Positions 7,354 to 13,640 of a stretch of DNA of 14,543 nucleotides are shown piece by piece (position 1 is the stretch's first letter; every line of letters starts with the position of its first letter). The DNA is from Campylobacteraceae bacterium (lineage in GTDB: Bacteria > Campylobacterota > Campylobacteria > Campylobacterales > Sulfurovaceae): NCBI GenBank assembly GCA_026982175.1, contig JALSHP010000253.1, forward strand, positions 1-14,543, written 5' to 3'. Made by a program: the position numbers and the translations under genes. The notes under the pieces were generated by a model. It was not told the origin of the DNA. It made no database searches and saw nothing but the letters and a program-made list of their open reading frames with translations.

Positions 7354-8427
7354 ATGAGTAAAAAAGTACTAGATAGTTTACCCTGTGGTGTTTTAAGTGG
7401 TAGTGAAGTTCAAGAACTCTTTGCAATAGCAAAAGAGGAAGGATTCGCAATCCCTGCGGTGAATGTTGTGGGAACATCATCGGTTAATGCTGTTTTAGAA
7501 TCAGCATCAAAAGTTAACTCTCCTGTTATTATACAGTTTTCCAATGGAGGGGGTGAATTTTATGCAGGAAAAGGTATGCCTTCTGATAAAAGAGCCATTT
7601 TGGGAACAATTGCAGGGGCACAGCATGTGCATACAGTAGCCGAAGCTTATGGTGTTCCTGTTATTTTACATACAGACCACGCTGCACGTAAACTTTTACC
7701 TTGGATAGATGGACTTTTAGATGCCTCTGAAAAACATTTTGAAGCTTTTGGAAAACCTCTCTTCTCTTCTCATATGATTGACCTCTCTGAAGAGCCTATT
7801 GAAAAGAATATTGAAACTTGTAAAGAATATTTAGAACGTATGTCTAAAATAGGGATTACCCTTGAGATTGAATTAGGGGTAACAGGTGGAGAAGAGGATG
7901 GAGTGGACAACACAGAGATAGACAATTCTCTTCTTTATACACAACCAGAAGAGGTGGCGTATGCTTATGAAGAGCTATTGAAAGTCTCTCCAATGTTTAC
8001 GATTGCTGCTTCATTTGGTAATGTTCATGGGGTCTATAAGCCTGGAAATGTTTCACTGACACCAAGTATTTTAGATAATTCTCAAAAATATATTCAAGAA
8101 AAGTTTAATACTTCTGAAAAGCCTGTGGATTTTGTCTTTCATGGAGGGTCTGGTTCAGAGCTTTCAGATATTCAAGAAGCGATTGCTTATGGTGTGGTGA
8201 AGATGAATATTGATACCGATACCCAATGGGCATATTGGGATGGGGTACGTGCCTATGTTGACCAGTATCATGCGTATCTTCAAGCTCAAATTGGTAACCC
8301 TGAAGGTGATGACAAACCAAATAAAAAATTTTATGACCCACGTAAATGGTTACGTGAGGGTGAAAATGCTATTGTTAAGCGTTTAGAACAAGCTTTTTCT
8401 GATTTAAATTGCTTGGATAGAAATTAA
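7354..8427 (+). CDS. fba: Class II fructose-bisphosphate aldolase
   Basis: A 357-residue zinc aldolase that interconverts fructose 1,6-bisphosphate with dihydroxyacetone phosphate and glyceraldehyde 3-phosphate; in an autotroph it would mainly serve gluconeogenesis. Key residues align one position below E. coli FbaA: catalytic D108 and zinc ligand H109 in HTDHAARK, zinc ligands H225 (FGNVHGVY) and H263 (FHGGSGS), and substrate-site N285 and D287 in MNIDTD. The glycine-rich segment ELGVTGGEEDGVDN is present. Its length and the DPRKWLREGE C-terminal signature place it with the E. coli-type class IIA enzymes. AAGG lies 7 nt before the ATG. A PLP enzyme gene begins 5 nt after its stop. The gene looks intact. 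Confidence 0.97.
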   Translation: MSKKVLDSLPCGVLSGSEVQELFAIAKEEGFAIPAVNVVGTSSVNAVLESASKVNSPVIIQFSNGGGEFYAGKGMPSDKRAILGTIAGAQHVHTVAEAYGVPVILHTDHAARKLLPWIDGLLDASEKHFEAFGKPLFSSHMIDLSEEPIEKNIETCKEYLERMSKIGITLEIELGVTGGEEDGVDNTEIDNSLLYTQPEEVAYAYEELLKVSPMFTIAASFGNVHGVYKPGNVSLTPSILDNSQKYIQEKFNTSEKPVDFVFHGGSGSELSDIQEAIAYGVVKMNIDTDTQWAYWDGVRAYVDQYHAYLQAQIGNPEGDDKPNKKFYDPRKWLREGENAIVKRLEQAFSDLNCLDRN

Positions 8428-8432
8428 GAATA

Positions 8433-9311
8433 TTGGTTCAAAAAAAACAATTTCAAAATAACACTTTTTATATAAAACGAGATGATTTGCTTTCAAAAGA
8501 CTTTTCTGGTAATAAGGCACGTAAGTTTTATTACTATTTAGAGAATGACTTTCCAAAAGTAAAAAAAATAATCTCGTATGGTTCAGCTCAATCTAACGCG
8601 ATGTATAGCTTGTCTGTATTGGCAAAGTTAAAAGAGTGGGAATTTGATTATTATGTCGAACATTTAGCCTCTTATTTAAAAAAAAATCCAAATGGAAATT
8701 ATAAATACGCTTTAAAAAATGGCATGAAATTACACGTAGGTCGGGGTATCCCTACCCCGACAAAAGATGAAAGTACTTTATACATCGAAGAGGGTGGCAG
8801 AGAAATTCATGCTGAAGTGGGATTAAAGATGTTAGCTGATGAAATTTTAGCTTGGAAAGAAGAGCAGGAGATTGAAGAATTAAATATTTTTTTACCTGCG
8901 GGTACGGGGACTACGGCTCTCTATTTGTCTAAAGCTTTTAATGTCGGGGTAGGGATACCCCGACTTACGGTTTTTACAACCCCTTGTGTGGGAGATGAAG
9001 CCTATTTAAAAAAGCAATTTTTGATGCTAGAAACCAATGAAAAGTATCATCCTAAAATTATAAAACCCTCAAAAAAAAGACACTTTGGAAAGCTCTATAG
9101 GGACTCTTATAATATTTGGTTAAAATTACGCCATGAAATGGGTGTGGAATTTGATTTACTCTATGACCCACATGGATGGCTAACTTTGTTGGAAAATCCA
9201 AAACTTTTTAACACACCACTACTCTATATTCATCAAGGTGGATTAATAGGGAATGAGAGTATGTTAAAGCGATACGAAAGGAAATATGATGAAAATATTG
9301 AGTACAAATGA
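8433..9311 (+). CDS. ACC deaminase/D-cysteine desulfhydrase-like PLP enzyme carrying two in-frame palindromic elements
   Basis: A 292-residue fold-type II PLP enzyme. The Schiff-base lysine is K28 in FSGNKARKF, the substrate-carboxylate loop is SAQSNAM (51-57), and the phosphate-binding loop is PAGTGTT (155-161). Family members act on 1-aminocyclopropane-1-carboxylate or D-cysteine; the substrate here cannot be told from sequence. The start is TTG at 8433, 5 nt after fba, with a weak AAGA site; no better start exists before the conserved TFYIKRDDLL. Two palindromes (8736-8761 and 8943-8968) encode VGRGIPTPT (102-110) and VGVGIPRLT (171-179). They sit between conserved blocks: before the STLYIEEGG segment, and between ALYLSKAFN and VFTTPCVGDEAYL. 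The frame stays open throughout. The hisD start overlaps the 3' end. Whether the enzyme is still active is unclear. Confidence 0.8.
   Translation: MVQKKQFQNNTFYIKRDDLLSKDFSGNKARKFYYYLENDFPKVKKIISYGSAQSNAMYSLSVLAKLKEWEFDYYVEHLASYLKKNPNGNYKYALKNGMKLHVGRGIPTPTKDESTLYIEEGGREIHAEVGLKMLADEILAWKEEQEIEELNIFLPAGTGTTALYLSKAFNVGVGIPRLTVFTTPCVGDEAYLKKQFLMLETNEKYHPKIIKPSKKRHFGKLYRDSYNIWLKLRHEMGVEFDLLYDPHGWLTLLENPKLFNTPLLYIHQGGLIGNESMLKRYERKYDENIEYK
8736..8761 (+). repeat. GC-rich GTAG-headed palindrome inside a coding gene, copy 1
   Basis: GTAG (8736-8739) is followed by a perfect hairpin, with the last two G of the head region shared: stem GTCGGGGTA (8740-8748), loop TCCC, complement TACCCCGAC (8753-8761). 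The stem is far more GC-rich than its surroundings. It is translated in frame. It is the exact reverse complement of the core of copy 2. Confidence 0.85.
8943..8968 (-). repeat. GC-rich palindrome inside a coding gene, copy 2 (inverted)
   Basis: The hairpin has stem GTCGGGGTA (8943-8951), loop GGGA and complement TACCCCGAC (8956-8964). On the minus strand it is headed by GTAA (8968-8965), one base off the GTAG of copy 1. The 22-nt core is the exact reverse complement of 8740-8761. It is translated in frame as VGVGIPRLT. Confidence 0.85.
9277..9282 (+). promoter_or_regulatory. Ribosome binding site of hisD inside the upstream gene
   Basis: AAAGGA lies 6 nt before the ATG at 9289 and 3 nt before the adjacent in-frame ATG at 9286. 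The second ATG is favoured. The site lies within the end of the PLP enzyme gene, so translation of the two is probably coupled. Confidence 0.6.
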
Positions 9312-10578
9312 TGAGAACTTTCAAACTGAATTTGATGAGTTATTAAAACGAGGGGCGATGGACATAGATGGTGTGACTTCTATTGTAAAAGGGCTTCTTG
9401 ATGAGATTAAAAATGAGGGAAATTCAGCACTCAAAGAACATATTGCAAAATTTGACCGTTGGACTCCTAAGGAAGATGAAGATTTAAATGTTTCTATTGA
9501 TGATATGGAAAAAGCCTATAAAAATATTGATGCAACGCTTAGAGATGCACTTCATATGGCGTATGATAGAATTGAAAATTATCATCAAAAACTTATGCCT
9601 AAATCGTGGTTTGACTATGAAAAAAATGGCAATATGCTTGGGCAAAAAGTAACGGCTGTAGATTCAGCTGGACTATATATTCCTGGAGGAAAAGCAGCGT
9701 ATCCCTCATCATTACTTATGAATGCCATTCCTGCGATTGTGGCAGGGGTAGAGGAGATAGTGGTCTGTACACCTGCTCCTGATAATGAATTAAATGAACT
9801 TCTTTTAGCTGCCTGTCATTTGTGTAAAGTGACCAAAGTCTTTAAAGTTGGTGGTGCTTCAGCCATTGGTTCGATGGCTTATGGGACAGAGAGTATCCCT
9901 AAAGTAGATGTGATTACGGGCCCTGGTAATATTTTTGTGGCAACAGCTAAAAAGTTGGTCTATGGAGAAGTAAACATTGACATGATAGCTGGTCCTAGTG
10001 AGATTGGTATTTTAGCCGATGAGAGTGCTAGAGAAGATTTTATTGCCATTGATTTACTTTCTCAGGCAGAACATGATGAAATGGCATCTTCCATTTTGAT
10101 TACAACAGATGCTTCTCTTGCTCCTAAAGTAGCTACTAAATTAGAAGAGCTTTTAGGAACACTTTCACGTGAAGCAATCGCTCGGAAATCTATTGAAGAG
10201 CGTGGTGCAATTATTATTACTGAAACGATGGATGAGGCAATTAAGCTAATGAATCAAATTGCACCTGAACATTTAGAAGTCTTAACAAAAAATCCTATGG
10301 ATTTGTTAGGTCAAATTAAACATGCAGGGGCCATCTTTTTAGGAGCATATACTCCTGAACCAATTGGAGATTATATTGCAGGACCTAACCATACTTTACC
10401 AACAGGGGGAACAGCTAAGTTTTACTCTCCATTATCAGTTGACCATTTTTTAAAGAAGTCATCCATTATATCTATGACACAAAAAGGATTAAATGAGATT
10501 GGTGAAGCGTGTGCATTGATTGCAAATACTGAAGGCTTAACAGCACATGAAGCGTCTGTTAGAATGAGATTATCATAA
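9289..10578 (+). CDS. hisD: Histidinol dehydrogenase
   Basis: A 429-residue zinc enzyme that oxidises L-histidinol to L-histidine with two NAD+, the last two steps of histidine synthesis. Its key residues fall at almost the same positions as in E. coli HisD: zinc ligands Q259 and H262 (SQAEHDE), D361 (GDYIAGPNH) and H420 (LTAHEAS), and catalytic E327 and H328 (APEHLE). GLYIPGGKAAYPSSLLM, TGPGNIFVATAKK and DMIAGPSEIGILAD are also conserved. It overlaps the PLP enzyme gene by 23 nt. It is the last gene of a peb4-fba-PLP enzyme-hisD run and is not within a his operon, which is common in this phylum. A REPIN-like element follows 12 nt after the stop and might form the transcript end. Confidence 0.97.
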   Translation: MKILSTNDENFQTEFDELLKRGAMDIDGVTSIVKGLLDEIKNEGNSALKEHIAKFDRWTPKEDEDLNVSIDDMEKAYKNIDATLRDALHMAYDRIENYHQKLMPKSWFDYEKNGNMLGQKVTAVDSAGLYIPGGKAAYPSSLLMNAIPAIVAGVEEIVVCTPAPDNELNELLLAACHLCKVTKVFKVGGASAIGSMAYGTESIPKVDVITGPGNIFVATAKKLVYGEVNIDMIAGPSEIGILADESAREDFIAIDLLSQAEHDEMASSILITTDASLAPKVATKLEELLGTLSREAIARKSIEERGAIIITETMDEAIKLMNQIAPEHLEVLTKNPMDLLGQIKHAGAIFLGAYTPEPIGDYIAGPNHTLPTGGTAKFYSPLSVDHFLKKSSIISMTQKGLNEIGEACALIANTEGLTAHEASVRMRLS

Positions 10579-10590
10579 AATAAGATTGTT

Positions 10591-10651
10591 GTAGGGTGCA
10601 ATTAATTGCACCAATGTAAAAAGATTAGTGGTGCATTAAAATGCACCCTAC
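10591..10651. repeat. REPIN-like element between hisD and the response regulator
   Basis: The left arm (10591-10612) is GTAG plus the perfect palindrome GGTGCAATTAATTGCACC. The right arm on the minus strand (10651-10630) is GTAG plus the perfect palindrome GGTGCATTTTAATGCACC. A 17-bp spacer lies between. The two ends are inverted repeats (GTAGGGTGCA and TGCACCCTAC). The two arm types match the two arms of the element at 5681-5739, in swapped order. It fills most of the gap between convergent genes; the response regulator stop lies 6 nt beyond it. Confidence 0.85.
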
Positions 10652-10657
10652 AAAAGC

Positions 10658-11203
10658 TTATAGATTATAGAAATGTTTTAACGCTCTAATAATCATGGCA
10701 TTTTTAGAGATGCTTTCACCTTTTGCATCTTGGTCAACTTGTTCATAAAGGTCAAGAGGTAAAGTAATTGAGAAGATTTTTGTTCTGTTTTTCTTTTGCT
10801 TTTTAAGGTCAGCAACAATATCTTTTAGTACATCAAGCATTTTATCAGTATCAATAGGTTTTCTAATAAAGTTATTAACACCAATTTTAACAGCTTCAGA
10901 GATATTACCCATATCATTACTTGCTGAAACAATTACAATAATTTGTTTTGGGTTAATTTCTCTAATCTCTTTGGCAACTTCAAGACCACTTTTTCCTGGT
11001 AAGATAATATCAATAAAGATAATATCTGGGCTATGTTGTTCAAAGAGTTGCATTGCTGATGCAGCATCAGTTGAAGAGTGTACTTCAGAAAAGAAGTTTT
11101 TTAGTGTTGTACACATTAACTCATTTGTCTCTGGCTCATCTTCTAATACCAGTGTTGTAAGTTTTTTAGTCTCTTCCACAATTTTCATCAAGTCGTTATT
11201 CAT
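10658..11203 (-). CDS. Response regulator: receiver domain plus ribbon-helix-helix output domain
   Basis: A 181-residue protein. The receiver domain (about 15-133) has acidic pocket residues E21 and D22, phosphoacceptor D65 in FIDIILPGKSG, S93 in IVSASND, and conserved K115 in IRKP. After a Lys-rich hinge (KKQKKNRTK) the C-terminus, about 143-181, reads FSITLPLDLYEQVDQDAK, then SISKNAMIIRALKHFY. This fits a ribbon-helix-helix (Arc/CopG/MetJ-type) DNA-binding domain: a short strand followed by two helices. It is not a winged helix, LuxR-type HTH or enzyme output. RHH domains bind DNA as dimers, so phosphorylation might control dimerisation. AGGA lies 6 nt before the ATG. No sensor kinase is next to it, so it is an orphan here. 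Targets are unknown; GTTAA repeats at its own promoter suggest autoregulation. Confidence 0.85.
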   Translation of the reverse strand: MNNDLMKIVEETKKLTTLVLEDEPETNELMCTTLKNFFSEVHSSTDAASAMQLFEQHSPDIIFIDIILPGKSGLEVAKEIREINPKQIIVIVSASNDMGNISEAVKIGVNNFIRKPIDTDKMLDVLKDIVADLKKQKKNRTKIFSITLPLDLYEQVDQDAKGESISKNAMIIRALKHFYNL

Positions 11204-11234
11204 GTTTTTTCCTATTCCTTTTTTATTTTCATAG

Positions 11235-11240
11235 ATTGTA
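11235..11240 (-). promoter_or_regulatory. -10 box of response regulator promoter
   Basis: Minus-strand TACAAT (11240-11235), in ATGTTACAATCTATG, lies about 32 nt before the ATG and would give a leader of about 26 nt. It overlaps the palindrome TAACATGTTA (11239-11248) and the GTTAA cluster. Confidence 0.45.
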
Positions 11241-11273
11241 ACATGTTAAGCGTTAAGTTAGATTAAAAGTTAA
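11238..11273. promoter_or_regulatory. Cluster of GTTAA half-sites over the response regulator promoter (candidate operator)
   Basis: On the plus strand GTTAA occurs at 11245-11249, 11252-11256 and 11269-11273, with GTTAG at 11257-11261 and an inverted GTAAC at 11238-11242. The first pair is spaced by 7 bp. TAACATGTTA (11239-11248) is a perfect 10-bp palindrome. The cluster covers the -10 box and the region just upstream. Binding by the RHH-type regulator itself is an inference. Confidence 0.35.
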
Positions 11274-11320
11274 TAAAATTAATTGGATATTTGCTTGTTT
11301 TTTATATTGTTTACTATCGT

Positions 11321-11353
11321 AACCATATAGCTACCATATAGCTACCATGTAGC
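11321..11353. repeat. Three tandem 11-bp repeats
   Basis: The units are AACCATATAGC (11321-11331), TACCATATAGC (11332-11342) and TACCATGTAGC (11343-11353), with at most two differences between any two. They lie just downstream of the nitrilase-like gene and abut a REP half-element. Each unit contains CTAC or a close variant, so on the minus strand they carry repeated GTAG-like tetramers. Confidence 0.75.
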
Positions 11354-11360
11354 ACCCTAC
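11352..11360 (-). repeat. REP half-element giving the stop codon of the nitrilase-like gene
   Basis: On the minus strand GTAGGGTGC (11360-11352) matches the first nine bases of the REP arms at 5739, 10591 and 10651. Its TAG (11359-11357) is the stop codon of the nitrilase-like gene. The second half of the palindrome is absent and is replaced by the 11-bp tandem repeats. Confidence 0.55.
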
Positions 11361-12172
11361 AAGTCCCCTCTTAGGGTTAATTCCTGTTCAAATTTCCAAT
11401 TTTGTTTGTGTTCATTAATGACACTTTTGGAGATGCTTTCAATGAGCATAGACTCCTTGTCTTCTAACATCATATAAATCTCACCACTGGGTTCAACCAA
11501 CATACTGTCACCATAAAATTTCCATTTAACATTCTCCTCTTTGAACTCACCTAAACGATTGGCACGTAAAATATAGCATCCATGTAGAAATGCTTTTGTT
11601 TTGATGATTTCACGCCAGCGAATATGGGAGTCAAAGGTTGAAGCTGTTGGTAAAAGGACTAAATCAATTTTTTCTTTTGTCACTTCTAGCCAAAATGGGT
11701 CAAAGTGCAATTCAAATCCAGCCATTGCCATAACATTAAAGTTGCCTACCTTAAAGCTCAATGGTGGCTCTATCTCTTTAATTGTATTATTAAATAGTGC
11801 TTTTTCATTCCAATGCTCATAAGGCATTAGAATTTGTTGTTCATAATATTTAATGTCATCTTTTGTAATTTTAACAATGGTTTTAATATAGTGCTCTTCT
11901 TTAATAATAACCAGCGGAGCAATAAAAATCATTTGGTATTTACTTGCAAAATTTTTGAGTAATTTAACATGTTTATTACTTTGCTCTTCTACCATTTTCA
12001 TGGGAATATTAGAAAGTTCTTTAAAAAAGTGGTTGAGGACATACTCCCCTAAAAGAACAAGCTCTACTCCTCTTGAATGAGCATTTCTTAGGTAGAAGTC
12101 AAGTTTTGTGGCTTGCATACCCAAAGTAGGTAGTTGGAGTGCAGCAATGGTTAAGGTATCTGAATTGGACAT
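11357..12172 (-). CDS. Nitrilase-superfamily (carbon-nitrogen hydrolase) protein lacking catalytic Cys and Lys
   Basis: A 271-residue protein with the nitrilase fold along its whole length: an N-terminal LTIAALQLP strand, E43 in LLGEYVLN (the usual catalytic Glu), and the late block WREIIKTKAFLHGCYILRANRLG. Two of the three catalytic positions are replaced. Where active members have Y-R-K, this protein has YEQQIL with Q112 in place of Lys. Where they have an I-C-Y-D/E motif, it has MAGFELHF with G152 in place of Cys. It is therefore probably not an amidase, and may be a binding or structural relative. It starts 3 nt after xseB, with no clear ribosome binding site, so it is probably translationally coupled in the metX-xseB operon. 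Its stop codon lies in a REP half-element, so the C-terminus may have been trimmed or extended there. Confidence 0.8.
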   Translation of the reverse strand: MSNSDTLTIAALQLPTLGMQATKLDFYLRNAHSRGVELVLLGEYVLNHFFKELSNIPMKMVEEQSNKHVKLLKNFASKYQMIFIAPLVIIKEEHYIKTIVKITKDDIKYYEQQILMPYEHWNEKALFNNTIKEIEPPLSFKVGNFNVMAMAGFELHFDPFWLEVTKEKIDLVLLPTASTFDSHIRWREIIKTKAFLHGCYILRANRLGEFKEENVKWKFYGDSMLVEPSGEIYMMLEDKESMLIESISKSVINEHKQNWKFEQELTLRGDL

Positions 12173-12175
12173 TGT

Positions 12176-12373
12176 CTAGGACTTTGTACTATTTTTCTCA
12201 ATGGTCTCAATCTTTACTTTTGCCTCTTCTATCATCTTCTGTGCTTCTTTAATTTGAGCTAGACCAGTTTCATAGAGCTTTAGACTCTCTTCTAGTGTTA
12301 TTTCAGGATTCATAAGTTGATTTAATACTTTTTTTGATGCTTCTAATTTCTCTTCAAATGTTTCTGATTTCAT
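12176..12373 (-). CDS. xseB: Exodeoxyribonuclease VII small subunit
   Basis: A 65-residue, almost wholly helical protein. It has the family pattern FEEKLEASKKVLNQL, then ITLEESLKLYETGLAQI, then AQKMIEEAKVKIETI, which forms coiled-coil helices. XseB binds the large subunit XseA to make the single-strand exonuclease VII of the cytoplasm; xseA is not in this window. It is slightly shorter than the 80-residue E. coli subunit. AAAGG, 6 nt before the ATG, overlaps the metX stop codon, and the gap to metX is 9 nt, so it belongs to the metX operon. A link between its role and methionine synthesis is not expected; the order looks like convenience clustering. Confidence 0.88.
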   Translation of the reverse strand: MKSETFEEKLEASKKVLNQLMNPEITLEESLKLYETGLAQIKEAQKMIEEAKVKIETIEKNSTKS

Positions 12374-12382
12374 TTTTAGCCT

Positions 12383-13519
12383 TTAGATGTTTTCTAGTTT
12401 ATTTTTTATAATTGTATCAAACTTTTCTATTTCCACAAGAAAAGCATCATGTCCATAGTCACTATCAATCTCATAATAGCTACTATTTTGTCCATTTCGC
12501 GTCAGCATTTTATCAATATGTTCCATCTCTTTGGGAAAGAAGAGGTAATCACTCTTAAAAGAGATAAGCGTAATGTTAGCTTTAATTCTTAATATCGCTT
12601 CATGTAGCGAGTCATAGCCTCGACTTAAATTAAAGGTGTTAATGGCCTTTATAATATATAGATAGGATAAGGGGTCAAAAAGTCTTGCAAAGTTATTGGT
12701 ATTGTACTCCATGTAGCGTTCAACCTCATAGCGTCCAAAAAGTTCAAAAAGTCCATCATTATTGACATAGTTCCGTCCAAATTTATCGTTCATAGAGTGG
12801 GGTGAGAGGTAAGAGATATGACCTGCAATACGACCAATCGCCAATCCATCTAAGCCTTTTTCTTTAAAATCATCTTTATGGTAGTTTCCCTCTTTAAATC
12901 TTGGGTCTCTGCGTATCGCTTCCATGGCAACTTTGTTAAAGCCAATTGTCCAAGGTTGCGTGGCATAGGTTGATGCCAAAGAGATGATGTTGTCAGAAAA
13001 ATTTGGGTAATCGACTGCAAACTGTAAGGCTTGCATCCCTCCCATAGAACCACCAATAATAGCATGTAAGTGGTGGATACCTAATTGTGAAAGAAGTTGC
13101 TTTTGTGCTTTAATCATGTCTTTAATGGTTAAAACAGGGAATTTTAAACGAAAGGGTGTCTGTTTAGGGTAATCATAATCCATAGGAGAAGTACTTCCAA
13201 AGCAAGAACCTAAGACATTGGTTGAAATGACAAAATATTTAGACGTGTCAATCGCTTTTCCTTCGCCAATAAGGTCGTCCCACCAACCAAATTTTTTTTC
13301 ATTTTTATGTCGTCCTGCGGCATGAGCAGAACCTGTTAAGGCGTGACAAATTAAAATGACATTAGAGGCATCTTGATTAAGCTCACCATAGGTTTCATAG
13401 GCAATTTTATACGGTTCTAAGATTCTACCACTCTCTAAATACAGAGGACTTGTGAAGTGGGCAACATGTGTTTCTATTTTCATTGATGTGATTTTATCTA
13501 ATTTGTACTTTAGTGTCAT
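12383..13519 (-). CDS. metX: Homoserine O-acyltransferase (MetX family)
   Basis: A 378-residue alpha/beta hydrolase-fold enzyme that acylates homoserine, the committing step of methionine synthesis. Catalytic triad: S158 in GGSMGGMQ, D324 in FKSDYLF and H357 in YGHDAFLVE. Other signatures are CHALTGSAHAAG (oxyanion region) and GSCFGSTSP. The usual product is O-acetylhomoserine, but some MetX members use succinyl-CoA and sequence alone does not settle this. The start at 13519 has an AGAG-type site about 4 nt upstream; a second ATG at 13483 (MKIETHVAHF) has none but would also give a complete domain, so the N-terminus is uncertain. It leads the metX-xseB-nitrilase operon. A gene that may encode the next enzyme, a sulfhydrylase, ends at 14507 on the same strand. 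Confidence 0.93.
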   Translation of the reverse strand: MTLKYKLDKITSMKIETHVAHFTSPLYLESGRILEPYKIAYETYGELNQDASNVILICHALTGSAHAAGRHKNEKKFGWWDDLIGEGKAIDTSKYFVISTNVLGSCFGSTSPMDYDYPKQTPFRLKFPVLTIKDMIKAQKQLLSQLGIHHLHAIIGGSMGGMQALQFAVDYPNFSDNIISLASTYATQPWTIGFNKVAMEAIRRDPRFKEGNYHKDDFKEKGLDGLAIGRIAGHISYLSPHSMNDKFGRNYVNNDGLFELFGRYEVERYMEYNTNNFARLFDPLSYLYIIKAINTFNLSRGYDSLHEAILRIKANITLISFKSDYLFFPKEMEHIDKMLTRNGQNSSYYEIDSDYGHDAFLVEIEKFDTIIKNKLENI

Positions 13520-13609
13520 ATCACTCTATTAGAAAATAGGTACTTTTGATTTTTTGATATTTTTTTAGAAGCAAATAATATCCTTTATAGTTTTATTTAG
13601 TTCTATTAT

Positions 13610-13617
13610 GCTAAAAT
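13610..13617 (+). promoter_or_regulatory. Extended -10 of the DsbA/DsbC-like gene promoter
   Basis: TATGCTAAAAT contains TAAAAT (13612-13617) with an upstream TG one base away, an extended -10. It is preceded by periodic T-rich sequence (TTTTATTTAG). Transcription would start near 13624, just before the AAAGGAG site, which rules out the in-frame ATG at 13608 if this promoter is real. Confidence 0.4.
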
Positions 13618-13625
13618 CATCTAGC

Positions 13626-13632
13626 AAAGGAG
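13626..13632 (+). promoter_or_regulatory. Ribosome binding site deciding the DsbA/DsbC-like start
   Basis: AAAGGAG lies 8 nt before the ATG at 13641, a near-ideal site. It falls inside the extra 11 codons that the ATG at 13608 would add, so 13641 is the start. Confidence 0.75.
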
Positions 13633-13640
13633 CTATTATT

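Noticed and set aside
8433..9311. ACC-deaminase-like gene considered as a pseudogene because of the inserted palindromes
   Set aside because: The frame is open from start to stop and the PLP lysine and phosphate loop are intact. Only loop regions appear altered, so a living gene is more likely, though activity is unproven.
10971..11234. Open frame antisense to the response regulator, extending over its promoter
   Set aside because: The opposite strand encodes an intact receiver domain; the antisense product is Ser/Cys-rich with no motif and no ribosome binding site.
11321..11353. Tandem repeats considered as a CRISPR remnant
   Set aside because: The 11-bp units are directly adjacent with no spacers and are far shorter than CRISPR repeats; no cas gene is present.
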